From CAIMMJ01 sp037131955 (GTDB lineage: Bacteria; Bacteroidota; Bacteroidia; UBA4408): DNA of 25,284 nt. The notes beneath the pieces were generated by a model that saw only the letters and a list, made by a program, of their open reading frames with translations, did no database searches and was not told the DNA's origin. Shown piece by piece: positions 15,963 through 25,000 of this stretch (its first letter is position 1; the number at the start of each line of letters is the position of its first letter). The position numbers and the translations under genes were made by a program. The DNA lies in contig JBAXQC010000044.1 in assembly GCA_037131955.1 (NCBI GenBank), positions 1 to 25,284 on the forward strand. Reading direction: 5' to 3'.

Positions 15963-18359
15963 ATGTCAAAAGTTGTTATCCTTGGCGGCGGTGTAGCCGG
16001 ACTGAGTGCGGCACATGAGCTGGTGCTCCGCGGCTTTGAAGTTGAAGTTTATGAACGGAACAAACAATACTACGGTGGCAAAGCCCGGAGTATAGATTAC
16101 ACACACCATGGCATGTATGCTAAACCTCTACCGGGAGAGCACGGATTTCGCTTTTTTCCGGGGTTTTACAGACATGTTACAGGTACAATGCGGGAAATTC
16201 CCTACAGCCAGAATGGCAAAAACGGAACAGTTTATAGCAACCTGGTAGCCACAGATAGAATTATGATTGCCCGCTATGATGCAGCACCAATAGTTACCCC
16301 AGCTAGCTTTCCACGCACTAAAGCCGATATTGAACTGCTGATAAAAGATTTAACGGGTGGCTTAAATACAAAATTAACACCTGAGGAAATCCACTTTTTT
16401 GCAGAACGTGTATGGCAGTTAGCAACCTCTTGTACTGATAGAAGAGTGAATGATTACGAAAGAATTTCTTGGTGGGATTTCACAGCCGCTGAGCGGTTTA
16501 GCATAAACTACAGGCATTTGCTAGTAGATGGCCTCACAAGAACATTGGTTGCAGCAAGGGCAGAATTGGCAAGCACTAAAACCGGGGGCGATATTTTCCT
16601 ACAGTTATTGTATTGTATGACAGACCCTTCTGTAAATACAGACCGTGTACTAAATGGTCCAACAAATGATAAATGGCTTATTCCTTGGGTGAATTACTTA
16701 AAAAGTAAAGGGGTTATCTTGCATCAAGGCATAGAGGCAAAAGAACTGTCGTACGATGCAAAAACTGGAAAAATTACTTCCGCTACACTTATGGACGGAA
16801 GTAATGAAATTGAAGTAAGCGGTGATTATTTTTTACTTGCTGTACCAGTAGAAAAAGCAAAGGAACTCCTCAACGCTTCAATAACGCAGGCTGACCCAAT
16901 GCTGGATTCGGTGAAAAAACTGGCCACCAGTGTGGCATGGATGAACGGTATACAATTTTATCTAAATCAGGATGTTAAAATAAACAAAGGACATGTGATT
17001 TGTTCAGACAGTGAATGGGCCATAACTTGTATTTCCCAAATACAATTCTGGAAAGACTGGGACATTGCCAAAGCGGGTAATGGAAATGTAAGAGGTTTGC
17101 TGAGTGTTGATATCAGTGATTGGTCAAAACCAGGAAAATTTACAACCCAGAAAAAAGCGGAAGACTGCACACGAGACGAAGTGGAAAAAGAGGTATGGGC
17201 ACAGTTAAAAAATAGCTTGAACATAAACGGAATAATTATTTCGGATGATATGAAGGTGGATTTGTACCTTGACCGAGACATTGAAAAAGTGCCAACATCA
17301 GGCTTAAGTCAAATCCAACTAAGAGATACCGAGCCGCTTCTTGTGAATCGCATCAATTCTTGGAACCTTAGACCAACAGCTACATCAAGTATTCCAAATT
17401 TATATTTGGCTTCAGACTATGTTCAAACCAATACCGATTTAGCAACCATGGAAGGAGCCAACGAAGCCGCAAGAAGAGCTGTAAATGGCATTTTAGACAA
17501 CTCTGGTTCTAATGAATTGAAATGCAAAATCTACGAGTTAAAAGAGCCATTTTGCTTTCTTCCAGCAAAATGGTACGACCAATACCGCTACAACATTGGA
17601 CTTCCATGGACTTCAAAAACTCCCTGGTGGATCAATTTAATAACAATTATACTTGGGGTAATATATCTTTTAACAGGATTTGTAAAATCTCTCTACAATA
17701 AAATGGGGTTTACAGGTGAGGCTGCATTTGTAATAACCACAATGCTACTAACTATGGGTTTTGCAGCGCTCTCTGCCTATTTTGATTGGGGAAATGCCAG
17801 TGCCAACCTACTTGCTTTTGGTATGTTTGCAGCGATTTGCTGGTATGCCTACAAAAATGCAGACGTATTTATCCAACGTTTACTGCTATTTGGTATTGCC
17901 GCGGGTTTTGCCGAATTGCTAGCAGACAAATGGCTTGTAGAGGGCATACACTCTTTGGTTTATCCCGAGCATGAGGCCATGTTATTAGTTTCACCTGCTT
18001 ACATGCCATTTGCATGGGCAGTAATACTTATTCAGGTGGGATATTTGGGCTACCTATATTCTGCTAGAAAATCTATGATACAAGCATTTGTATTTACCTT
18101 TTTATTAGGGGCCATAATCATTCCAGGGTTTGAGTTTTTGGCAAAATATGCCAACTGGTGGCACTATGTAGATACCCAAAAGGTATTCCTGGACACGCCC
18201 TACTATATTATATTGGGCGAAGGACTAATTTGCTTTGCTCTGCCATTTGTTTTTAGACTTCAAATGAAAATGCACCCTTGGTTCTCTGTTATCTTTGGAA
18301 TACTAATAGGTCTTTGGATTTTTGTCTCTTATTATCTAGCACATATTTTTGTTGGCTAA
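15963..18359 (+). CDS. FAD-dependent phytoene-desaturase-like enzyme fused to a polytopic membrane domain
   Basis: The 798-residue protein has two parts. Residues 1 to about 505 form a flavin amine-oxidase/phytoene-desaturase-like domain: the dinucleotide motif GGGVAG (8-13) with E31 ending the second strand, GGKA (38-41), the motif PGEHGFRFFPGFY (57-69), and a C-terminal flavin-contact segment YLASDYVQTNTDLATMEGA starting near 480. The relatives I recall act on carotenoids, squalene or other polyprenoids. From about 537 (WYDQYRYNIGLPW) a linker leads into roughly eight membrane helices to the C-terminus, with conserved-looking charged and aromatic clusters (AELLADKWLVE, PEHEAMLL, FEFLAKYANWWHY, IILGEGLICF). 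I do not recognise this membrane domain. The first 180 bases are about 50% GC, against about 32% near the 3' end. Its stop overlaps the cyclase start. The substrate is unknown. Confidence 0.82.
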   Translation: MSKVVILGGGVAGLSAAHELVLRGFEVEVYERNKQYYGGKARSIDYTHHGMYAKPLPGEHGFRFFPGFYRHVTGTMREIPYSQNGKNGTVYSNLVATDRIMIARYDAAPIVTPASFPRTKADIELLIKDLTGGLNTKLTPEEIHFFAERVWQLATSCTDRRVNDYERISWWDFTAAERFSINYRHLLVDGLTRTLVAARAELASTKTGGDIFLQLLYCMTDPSVNTDRVLNGPTNDKWLIPWVNYLKSKGVILHQGIEAKELSYDAKTGKITSATLMDGSNEIEVSGDYFLLAVPVEKAKELLNASITQADPMLDSVKKLATSVAWMNGIQFYLNQDVKINKGHVICSDSEWAITCISQIQFWKDWDIAKAGNGNVRGLLSVDISDWSKPGKFTTQKKAEDCTRDEVEKEVWAQLKNSLNINGIIISDDMKVDLYLDRDIEKVPTSGLSQIQLRDTEPLLVNRINSWNLRPTATSSIPNLYLASDYVQTNTDLATMEGANEAARRAVNGILDNSGSNELKCKIYELKEPFCFLPAKWYDQYRYNIGLPWTSKTPWWINLITIILGVIYLLTGFVKSLYNKMGFTGEAAFVITTMLLTMGFAALSAYFDWGNASANLLAFGMFAAICWYAYKNADVFIQRLLLFGIAAGFAELLADKWLVEGIHSLVYPEHEAMLLVSPAYMPFAWAVILIQVGYLGYLYSARKSMIQAFVFTFLLGAIIIPGFEFLAKYANWWHYVDTQKVFLDTPYYIILGEGLICFALPFVFRLQMKMHPWFSVIFGILIGLWIFVSYYLAHIFVG

Positions 18360-19609
18360 TGAAGAAAATTATTCAATTTTTTATACCGCTAAGCGTTCCA
18401 GCCGAAGCCGAGTCGCAGAGAAAAGCCCGTCTTCTGGTGTCGGTTTTGCTCATCATAGTTTATTTTAATTTAAATTATTGCGTCATTTCCTATCTTATTG
18501 ACTACAGCGGTGGAATAGCCTCACAATTGCCATTAATGGTCTTGGGGATTATTACACTTTTTCTTTACAGAAAGGGTGTAAAACCAGAACTTTTGAATTC
18601 TATTTATTTTTCCTATTGCTCCATTTCAATAGCAATTACAGTGTATTACACTGGAGGATTTTCTTCTTTACTTTTTCCTTGGCTGGCATCAACACCTATT
18701 GTTGCCGTTTTGGTTTGGAACAGATCGGGAGGTTGGTTTTCTAGTGTGCTGGTGATTCTTATTGAATTGTTTTTTTTCTACCTGTACAGCACTAATTATG
18801 TTACCCCAAATCAAATAAAACCCGAATACCAAAAAGTATTTTACCTCGCCTGCAGTTTGGGGCTTCCTTTGATTTTGTTTTTTGTTGCTAATGTGTTTGA
18901 AAATGCAAGACAGGAAGCCATGAACAACTTAACTTCAGCCATGAGAGCTCTTGATGCAGAAAAACAAAAAAGTGAAAATTTACTGTTGAATATTCTTCCC
19001 CTGCAAGTTGCCAGCGAATTAAAACAAAAAGGCGAAGCAAGCCCTAGAAGCTTTAAAATGGCAAGCATACTTTTTACCGATTTTAAGTCATTTACAAAAA
19101 CTGCCTCATCCATTAGTCCTTTAGAATTGATTCAAACCCTTAACCAGTGTTTTAGTGCATTCGACGACATAATTGTGAAACACCACATGGAAAAAATAAA
19201 AACCATAGGAGATGCATACATGTGTGCAGGTGGTGTTCCTGAAGAAAACAATACCAATGCCGTGGATGCTGTATCGGCTGCGTTAGAAATAAACAATTGG
19301 GTGAATAGTTGGAATGCAAATAGAGAAATGGAAGGACGTCCTAAATGGGAAATACGTATTGGTGTGCATACTGGAGAGTTGATTGCCGGAGTAATTGGAA
19401 AAAAGAAATTTGCTTATGATGTTTGGGGAGATGCTGTAAATATAGCATCACGATTAGAAAATACAGGAGAAGTTGGTAAGGTAAACATCTCGGGCGAAAC
19501 CTATCAATTGATAAAAGATAAATTTAATTGCACTTACCGTGGCCAACTAACAGCCAAAGGAAAAGGCGATATTGATATGTATTTTGTTGAACAAGCAGTA
19601 TTGCATTAA
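18359..19609 (+). CDS. Six-helix membrane class III adenylate cyclase
   Basis: The ATG at 18359-18361 overlaps the preceding stop in the TAATG arrangement; a longer frame from 18278 would lie inside the upstream gene and was rejected. The 416-residue product has about six membrane helices between residues 25 and 180, including YYTGGFSSLLFPWLASTP. A signalling helix follows (ENLLLNILPLQVASELKQKG), then the class III catalytic domain. The metal ligands D241 (LFTDF) and D285 (TIGDAYM) are present. The purine-specifying residues are K281 and D354 (KTIGD and AYDVWGDAVN), the ATP-type pair rather than the Glu/Cys of guanylate cyclases. The transition-state residues N361 and R365 (NIASR) are intact. 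It is therefore predicted to make cAMP in response to a membrane or extracellular signal. Confidence 0.92.
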   Translation: MKKIIQFFIPLSVPAEAESQRKARLLVSVLLIIVYFNLNYCVISYLIDYSGGIASQLPLMVLGIITLFLYRKGVKPELLNSIYFSYCSISIAITVYYTGGFSSLLFPWLASTPIVAVLVWNRSGGWFSSVLVILIELFFFYLYSTNYVTPNQIKPEYQKVFYLACSLGLPLILFFVANVFENARQEAMNNLTSAMRALDAEKQKSENLLLNILPLQVASELKQKGEASPRSFKMASILFTDFKSFTKTASSISPLELIQTLNQCFSAFDDIIVKHHMEKIKTIGDAYMCAGGVPEENNTNAVDAVSAALEINNWVNSWNANREMEGRPKWEIRIGVHTGELIAGVIGKKKFAYDVWGDAVNIASRLENTGEVGKVNISGETYQLIKDKFNCTYRGQLTAKGKGDIDMYFVEQAVLH

Positions 19610-20124
19610 TAGTATTGACAATTACTTACTCTTACAACTTTATTAATTTTAGATTTTTTAATTACACAGGTATATTCTATTAAACATATAAAATCATTGA
19701 ATATTTCATTAATTGATTTAATAAATTAATAGTTGAATAAAGGCAAGATTTTGATTTCACATTTTATAATTTAAGTTTGCAAATTGGAGAAATGGTGACA
19801 CCAAATATATAATTTAGGCAATTTTAGCGCCATGGTTTTTTCTTTATTTTGTTGGCTTTCCAATAATATGTTAATTCAAATCCATTCATTTTTTATTGTT
19901 GTGCAAAAATTGAGAGAGCAATCTATAAATACAGAAGAATAATGCTTTAAAATAAGTATTTCTTGGGGAGCCTAATTTTTAAAATGAAAAAATCTATTTC
20001 AAAACCAATTGAATTTCAATTGCTTAAAAATTTTTAAAGTTCATTGTTCACGTATAAGGAACATCAATGTTTTAAATTCTGAAATATTTTTTTAATATTT
20101 ACATATTTAGAAAATCCAATTTTA
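19610..20124. other. 515-base intergenic region, no gene seen
   Basis: AT-rich DNA between the cyclase and the TonB-dependent receptor. No frame here has a believable start and composition, no strong hairpin with a T-run follows the cyclase, and no exact TAnnTTTG lies directly before the receptor ATG. It separates the two gene pairs into likely independent transcripts. Confidence 0.5.
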
Positions 20125-22107
20125 ATGCTATTTAAGAAAATAATTTTCTTTGTTTATGTTTTTGTAATAGCTGTTTTAAATGGATTTTCGCAATCAACAG
20201 ATGATTCTACCAACTTCCAATACATAGCGCCATCGTTTGAAGAGTTATTTAAAATAGAAAAACAAAAAAATATAGATACAAAAGTCTCTATTTCAAGCTT
20301 GGTTGATATAGATAAAAATGAGGCACCGGGTATTGTAACTATTATTACTTCTCAAGAGATAGAATTGCTAGGCGCAAGAGATTTAATAGACATTTTAAAT
20401 ACTGTACCAGGATTTAATTTAGCCTCTGACGTCCAAAATGGTTTAGCTTTTGGTATCAGGGGAAATTGGAGTCAAGAAGGCAAAATGCTTTACATGATAG
20501 ACGGAATGCCCATGAATGAATTGGCTTATGGATCTTACATTGTAGGAAATAGATTCCCAATAAACATCATTGATAAAATTGAAATTAATAGAGGCGCCGG
20601 CTCTTCATTGTACGGCGGATTGGCCGGCCTTGGGGTAGTAAACATCATAACAAAAAAAGGGGATAAAATAAATGGCCATAAATTATTTGTAAACAGTGGA
20701 ATTTCTAATTCATCCTTAAGCAGATCTGGCATAAACTACACTTATGGCGGTGAATTACTAAACGGTACAGAAATTTGTTTTAGTGCACTCGTAAATAATG
20801 GAAACAGAAGTAACCTCAAAGAAACTTTTCCAGATTCAACAGACGTTTCTTTTAAAGATTCATCTAAAATTATTAATCAAAATATATATTTTTCTATCAA
20901 AAAAAATAACTTACAAATTAAACACTACTACGAAGATTATAATTTTCAATCTACTTTTGAACCAATTTATTCTACAACAAAAACATTAATAGAGGAACTT
21001 AGTTACAACGTTAAAGTTAATAAACTAAGCATAACACCAATACTCCGTTACAAATGGCAAATACCTTGGAATTCAGAATACGGCAATGCTCAGCTTTACA
21101 ATCCAAATAATATTGAAACCCGAAAAATTACAATAGGATTTAATTCATCCTATTTACTCGCCAAAAATATTCAATTGTCGTTTGGATCAACATACTATAA
21201 CGAAGCTTATAATTATTTTATATCAAGCTACAAAAAGACCAATAAATATAAAGGCTATAACGGATTTACTTTTTACTCTGAATTTTTTGTTAAATCAAAA
21301 TTCGCAAATGGATTTTTAGGAATTCGATACGATGATTATACTTTTTTTAAACCCTTTTGGGCACCACGCTTAACCATAACCAAAAATTTTGGCGATTTTT
21401 TTTATAAGGCAATTGGCAATGTTTCATATAAATTACCTACTATTCAAAATATTGTTCAAAGCTCAAACAATTCTATTTTGCCAGAAGTCATAAATGAGGC
21501 TCAATTACAAATTGGTTTTCAAAATCAAATTATAGAAATTTCAACAACAGCGTTTTTAAATAAAATTAATAAACTTATAGTTTTTTCTGTTGATAGCCTT
21601 CAAAATGAGTTCTATCAAAACAAAGGAAATATTATTACCAAAGGGCTGGAATTTGAAATTAAACTAAAATTAAAAAAAGTACAATTCTCCAGCAATTATT
21701 CTTACTACTCGCCATTTACTGGTAATGCAGATGATGTAATTATTGAAATTAATAATTATAATCGCGGAACATTTGCATTTCCAACTCATAAACTATTTTT
21801 TGGTGTAAATTGCCTCTTAAACCCTAATGTTTCTCTTAATATTTTTAATATTTATCAAAGTTCAAAATCTTTTGTTACCAGAATTGACCAGCAAGACAAT
21901 TATGATGTCGTAACCAAAAATGGAACCAATAATTTAAATATTACCTGCCAAATAAAAAACATCAATAAAAACCATATCAATCTAAATTTTGGATTTTATA
22001 ATGTGCTAAACACAAAAAACTACTATGGATATGCCTATAGAGACGGTTATCAGCCCATGTTAGGAATGGGTAGAGAATTTTTTATTCAATTAAAATACAA
22101 TTTATAA
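20125..22107 (+). CDS. TonB-dependent outer-membrane receptor
   Basis: The 660-residue protein has a signal peptide (MLFKKIIFFVYVFVIAVLNGFSQ), a short N-terminal extension, and a plug domain starting near VSISSLVDIDKNEAPGIVTIIT. The plug carries the family pattern of LLGARDLIDILNTVPGF, IRGNWSQEGKMLYMIDGMPM and IEINRGAGSSLYGGLAGLGVVNIITKKG. A beta-barrel of aromatic-rich strands follows to the last residues (FFIQLKYNL). It lacks the carboxypeptidase-like N-terminal domain common in SusC proteins, and no SusD gene is adjacent, so it is not a glycan-uptake SusC. The likely ligand is small, perhaps a siderophore, vitamin or peptide. Its stop directly abuts the next start, so it is probably co-translated with the phosphatase. 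Confidence 0.9.
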   Translation: MLFKKIIFFVYVFVIAVLNGFSQSTDDSTNFQYIAPSFEELFKIEKQKNIDTKVSISSLVDIDKNEAPGIVTIITSQEIELLGARDLIDILNTVPGFNLASDVQNGLAFGIRGNWSQEGKMLYMIDGMPMNELAYGSYIVGNRFPINIIDKIEINRGAGSSLYGGLAGLGVVNIITKKGDKINGHKLFVNSGISNSSLSRSGINYTYGGELLNGTEICFSALVNNGNRSNLKETFPDSTDVSFKDSSKIINQNIYFSIKKNNLQIKHYYEDYNFQSTFEPIYSTTKTLIEELSYNVKVNKLSITPILRYKWQIPWNSEYGNAQLYNPNNIETRKITIGFNSSYLLAKNIQLSFGSTYYNEAYNYFISSYKKTNKYKGYNGFTFYSEFFVKSKFANGFLGIRYDDYTFFKPFWAPRLTITKNFGDFFYKAIGNVSYKLPTIQNIVQSSNNSILPEVINEAQLQIGFQNQIIEISTTAFLNKINKLIVFSVDSLQNEFYQNKGNIITKGLEFEIKLKLKKVQFSSNYSYYSPFTGNADDVIIEINNYNRGTFAFPTHKLFFGVNCLLNPNVSLNIFNIYQSSKSFVTRIDQQDNYDVVTKNGTNNLNITCQIKNINKNHINLNFGFYNVLNTKNYYGYAYRDGYQPMLGMGREFFIQLKYNL

Positions 22108-24672
22108 ATGAAAAAATATTCTCTATTTATTTTACTTTATTTAGTTACGGCATTTCAAGTAAATGGACAATATTTTTCAGCGCCAAAACAAGCCCTCTAC
22201 TATCTAAAATTTAAAGACGAAAATCTAAACAATGGATTAAAGAAACTTATTGCAACCAGAAAAGTTGAAATTAGTTATCCAAATTTACCTGAAATACTAG
22301 TTGAAACAAGTGATGAGCAGGACATAATAAATATTCAGTTAATGAATACTGTAATTTCATTATTGAAAAATGATCCAAAAAAAGCAATTAGAAATATTTT
22401 ATTAGCACAAAATAGTATTAATGTATCTCAGCCAAGCGACACCATTTTTAGTACCTACTTATATCTAAAATACCTTGTAGCCAATAAGTATTATTTTGTA
22501 GTTGATGCAAACGAATTTGAAAATGATTTCAAGTTAATATCCAAAAATTTAAAATATTTTTTATTGTACGAAATTGTAATTTCAGAAAACAGAAACTTCC
22601 AAAAAATATCAGAAAATAAATATGACCAATTGCTTAAGCTAGCCCAAGATGTTTCTCCTTACGATTATATAAAATCTCTTTCTACAATTTTTGCAAAAAA
22701 CAAATCAAATGACATCCAAAAATCTTTAAATTTAAGAGATTCGCTTATTGATGATATTGTTTTAAAGAAATATAAAAAATGTTGCAACGATCAAGTTTAC
22801 TATTCAACCTTTAAAAACGATGCAGAATTTGAAGAACAAATAAAACTTGAAAAAATCATAAGTTTAAACGATTTAGGTTGCTACAATAGAAAAACCAATC
22901 AGATAGAAACGTCTATAAAAAACTTTGAAACTGCTTTGCAAATTCAAAAAAGTGCAAAAATTAAAAAACTGGAAGCTGAACTATTTTTAAATCTTGGTTT
23001 AACTTATTCTGTAAAAAAAGAATTTGAACGTGCAGAAAAATATTATTTTTTAGCCCAAAAAATTTTTGAAGAAACCTCTAATAAATCAAAGATAGCAGAA
23101 ACGGAAAATTTTATTGCAAAAAATCAATTTTTGAATTCGCAAAATAAATATTCTATCAACACGTGTAACAACTCATTAAACATTAGTTTAAACAACAACG
23201 ATTACAAAAATGCCAGTGAGTCCTATTTGGTTTTATCTGAAATTTACTCAGAGGAAAACGACTTTCAGGAATCAAATAAATACTACAAGCTTTATTCCGA
23301 CTATAAAAAATTATTTTCTGACGAACAAATAAAAAAATTAAATCAATTTAGTTCAATAGAAAATCAATACGAAAATATTGCAAGAGAAGCACGAGATCAA
23401 ATTCAATTGGAAGAGCTAAAAAAGGCAGAGTATTTTAAGGCAAAATTAGAAACTGCAAAAAGTGAAAGAGACTTGTTGGAAATGAAACAACAGGCACAAC
23501 TTAACGAAGCAAAATTAGCTTACAGTAAGCTGGATAAAGAAAAAGCAAATCAAGCCTTAAAACTTATTGAAGAGAAATTAAGATTAAAGAAAATTGAGAT
23601 TACAGATTTAGAAAACCGAAATAAACTAAACGATTTAAAAACCTCCTACAGCCAAAAACAACTTGAATTAGCAAACAATAAAAATTTCTTGTTCCTACAA
23701 AGCCAAATAATAAATGAACTTAGGGTTGACGTTATTCGCAGAAATCAAAGACTTTTAAAATTGGGAATTGTTTCTTTAGTTGGTTTGTTATTGTTAGTAA
23801 TTATTTTTTTAATAATTGGTATTAAAAATAGAAAAAAAATACAAGTTCAGAACTTAAATCTTTCAAAGAAAAACGAAGAAATAGAAAATCAAAGAAATAT
23901 AATTTATCATAAAAATAAAGAGTTTGTTGATAGTATAAATTATGCTGTAAAAATACAATCTGCCTTGCTTCCAAGTGAAGAAGAAATGATAGATTCTTTA
24001 GGAAATATTTATGTCTACTTTAAACCAAAAGATATAGTATCAGGAGACTTTTACTGGTATTATGAAACTAATGAATATTTTTTTTACGCAACAGCAGACT
24101 GCACAGGGCATGGAGTTCCCGGTGGATTTGTGAGTATGCTTGGCATCTCCTTGTTGAATGAAATAGTAAAGGACAAAAAAATTGAAGAACCTTGTAATGT
24201 ATTGGACCTTTTGTCAGCAAAAATTGTAGCAGACCTAAAACAAACAGATGTAAAAAATGCTTCAAAAGATGGAATGGATATTTCTTTTTGTAGATTAAAT
24301 AAACAAAAAACGGAATTAACATATGCCGGTGCAAACAATGATTTATGGTTGATTAGAAACAATCAAATTGAGGTTTTTAAATCGGACAGACAGCCTGTTG
24401 GTTTTCATTTTGGAGAATTAAAACAATTTAACCAACATAAAATTCCATTACAAAAAGACGATAGAATCTTCACATTCACGGATGGATTTGCTGATCAATT
24501 TGGTGGAAGTAAGGGAAAAAAATTTAAACCTAACAACTTAAAAAATTTATTTATTTCAACCTATAGTCATCCAATAGTTGAACAAAAACATATTGTTAAT
24601 TTGACGTTCGAAAACTGGAAAGGGAATTTAGAACAAGTGGATGATATTTTGATCATTGGATTGAGAGTTTAA
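22108..24672 (+). CDS. Membrane SpoIIE-type serine phosphatase with periplasmic TPR/coiled-coil sensor region
   Basis: The 854-residue product starts with a signal-like segment (MKKYSLFILLYLVTAFQVNGQ). A long region predicted to be periplasmic follows: helical repeats, with clear TPRs around 250-410 (SLNDLGCYNRKTNQIETSIK; LFLNLGLTYSVKKEFERAEK), then a coiled coil (about 425-545). One membrane helix lies at about 552-574, before GIKNRKKIQ. The cytoplasmic end is a PP2C/SpoIIE phosphatase whose metal-binding residues are intact: D647 (GDFYW), D664 (ADCTGHGVPGGF), D721 and D724 (DGMDIS), and D792 and D796 (FTDGFADQFGG). Such enzymes dephosphorylate regulatory proteins such as anti-anti-sigma factors. 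No kinase or STAS gene is adjacent. It starts on the base after the receptor stop, so the pair may form one sensing unit. Confidence 0.93.
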   Translation: MKKYSLFILLYLVTAFQVNGQYFSAPKQALYYLKFKDENLNNGLKKLIATRKVEISYPNLPEILVETSDEQDIINIQLMNTVISLLKNDPKKAIRNILLAQNSINVSQPSDTIFSTYLYLKYLVANKYYFVVDANEFENDFKLISKNLKYFLLYEIVISENRNFQKISENKYDQLLKLAQDVSPYDYIKSLSTIFAKNKSNDIQKSLNLRDSLIDDIVLKKYKKCCNDQVYYSTFKNDAEFEEQIKLEKIISLNDLGCYNRKTNQIETSIKNFETALQIQKSAKIKKLEAELFLNLGLTYSVKKEFERAEKYYFLAQKIFEETSNKSKIAETENFIAKNQFLNSQNKYSINTCNNSLNISLNNNDYKNASESYLVLSEIYSEENDFQESNKYYKLYSDYKKLFSDEQIKKLNQFSSIENQYENIAREARDQIQLEELKKAEYFKAKLETAKSERDLLEMKQQAQLNEAKLAYSKLDKEKANQALKLIEEKLRLKKIEITDLENRNKLNDLKTSYSQKQLELANNKNFLFLQSQIINELRVDVIRRNQRLLKLGIVSLVGLLLLVIIFLIIGIKNRKKIQVQNLNLSKKNEEIENQRNIIYHKNKEFVDSINYAVKIQSALLPSEEEMIDSLGNIYVYFKPKDIVSGDFYWYYETNEYFFYATADCTGHGVPGGFVSMLGISLLNEIVKDKKIEEPCNVLDLLSAKIVADLKQTDVKNASKDGMDISFCRLNKQKTELTYAGANNDLWLIRNNQIEVFKSDRQPVGFHFGELKQFNQHKIPLQKDDRIFTFTDGFADQFGGSKGKKFKPNNLKNLFISTYSHPIVEQKHIVNLTFENWKGNLEQVDDILIIGLRV

Positions 24673-24985
24673 CAAATAACCAATTTATGCTTTAGAACCA
24701 GCTTTTTTTTAATGAAAAACCTCTTGTATAAACAAAGCAACAAGTACATTCCAATTATAATAACAAAAATTTGCAACCAATGCATTGAAAGATATTTTAA
24801 TACCCAACTTTATTAACGGCAGGGTTTTGTCAAATTTTTTATGGTTTAGAAATAAATTAAAAGGGATTTTTTATGTTTTTTATTTTACTGAATAAATCAA
24901 ATAATATGTTTAACGTACAAAAATTAAAGTTAGTTTTTTTATCTAGTTAAAATTTTCTTTACTTTGTTTAACAAAACCAATTATT
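24673..24985. other. 313-base intergenic region, no gene seen
   Basis: AT-rich DNA after the phosphatase stop. No hairpin with an adequate T-run, no exact TAnnTTTG and no convincing small ORF was found. A near match to a -7 element (TTACTTTG, 24959-24966) lies 19 bases before the ATG at 24986. Confidence 0.4.
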
Positions 24986-25000
24986 ATGAAATAAAGTTAT

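Noticed and set aside
18278..18358. Earlier start for the adenylate cyclase inside the flavoenzyme gene
   Set aside because: It would overlap coding sequence by 82 bases. The ATG at 18359 forms the classic TAATG coupling and starts with MKK.
18359..19609. Guanylate cyclase
   Set aside because: The two purine-selecting positions are Lys281 and Asp354, the ATP type, rather than Glu and Cys.
20041..20068. Inverted repeat CATTG-TTC ... GAA-CAATG before the TonB receptor
   Set aside because: The arms are short and interrupted by unequal gaps, with no T-run; it is not distinguishable from chance in this composition.
20125..22107. SusC-type glycan uptake locus
   Set aside because: The receptor lacks the N-terminal carboxypeptidase-like domain, is far shorter than SusC proteins, and has no SusD neighbour.
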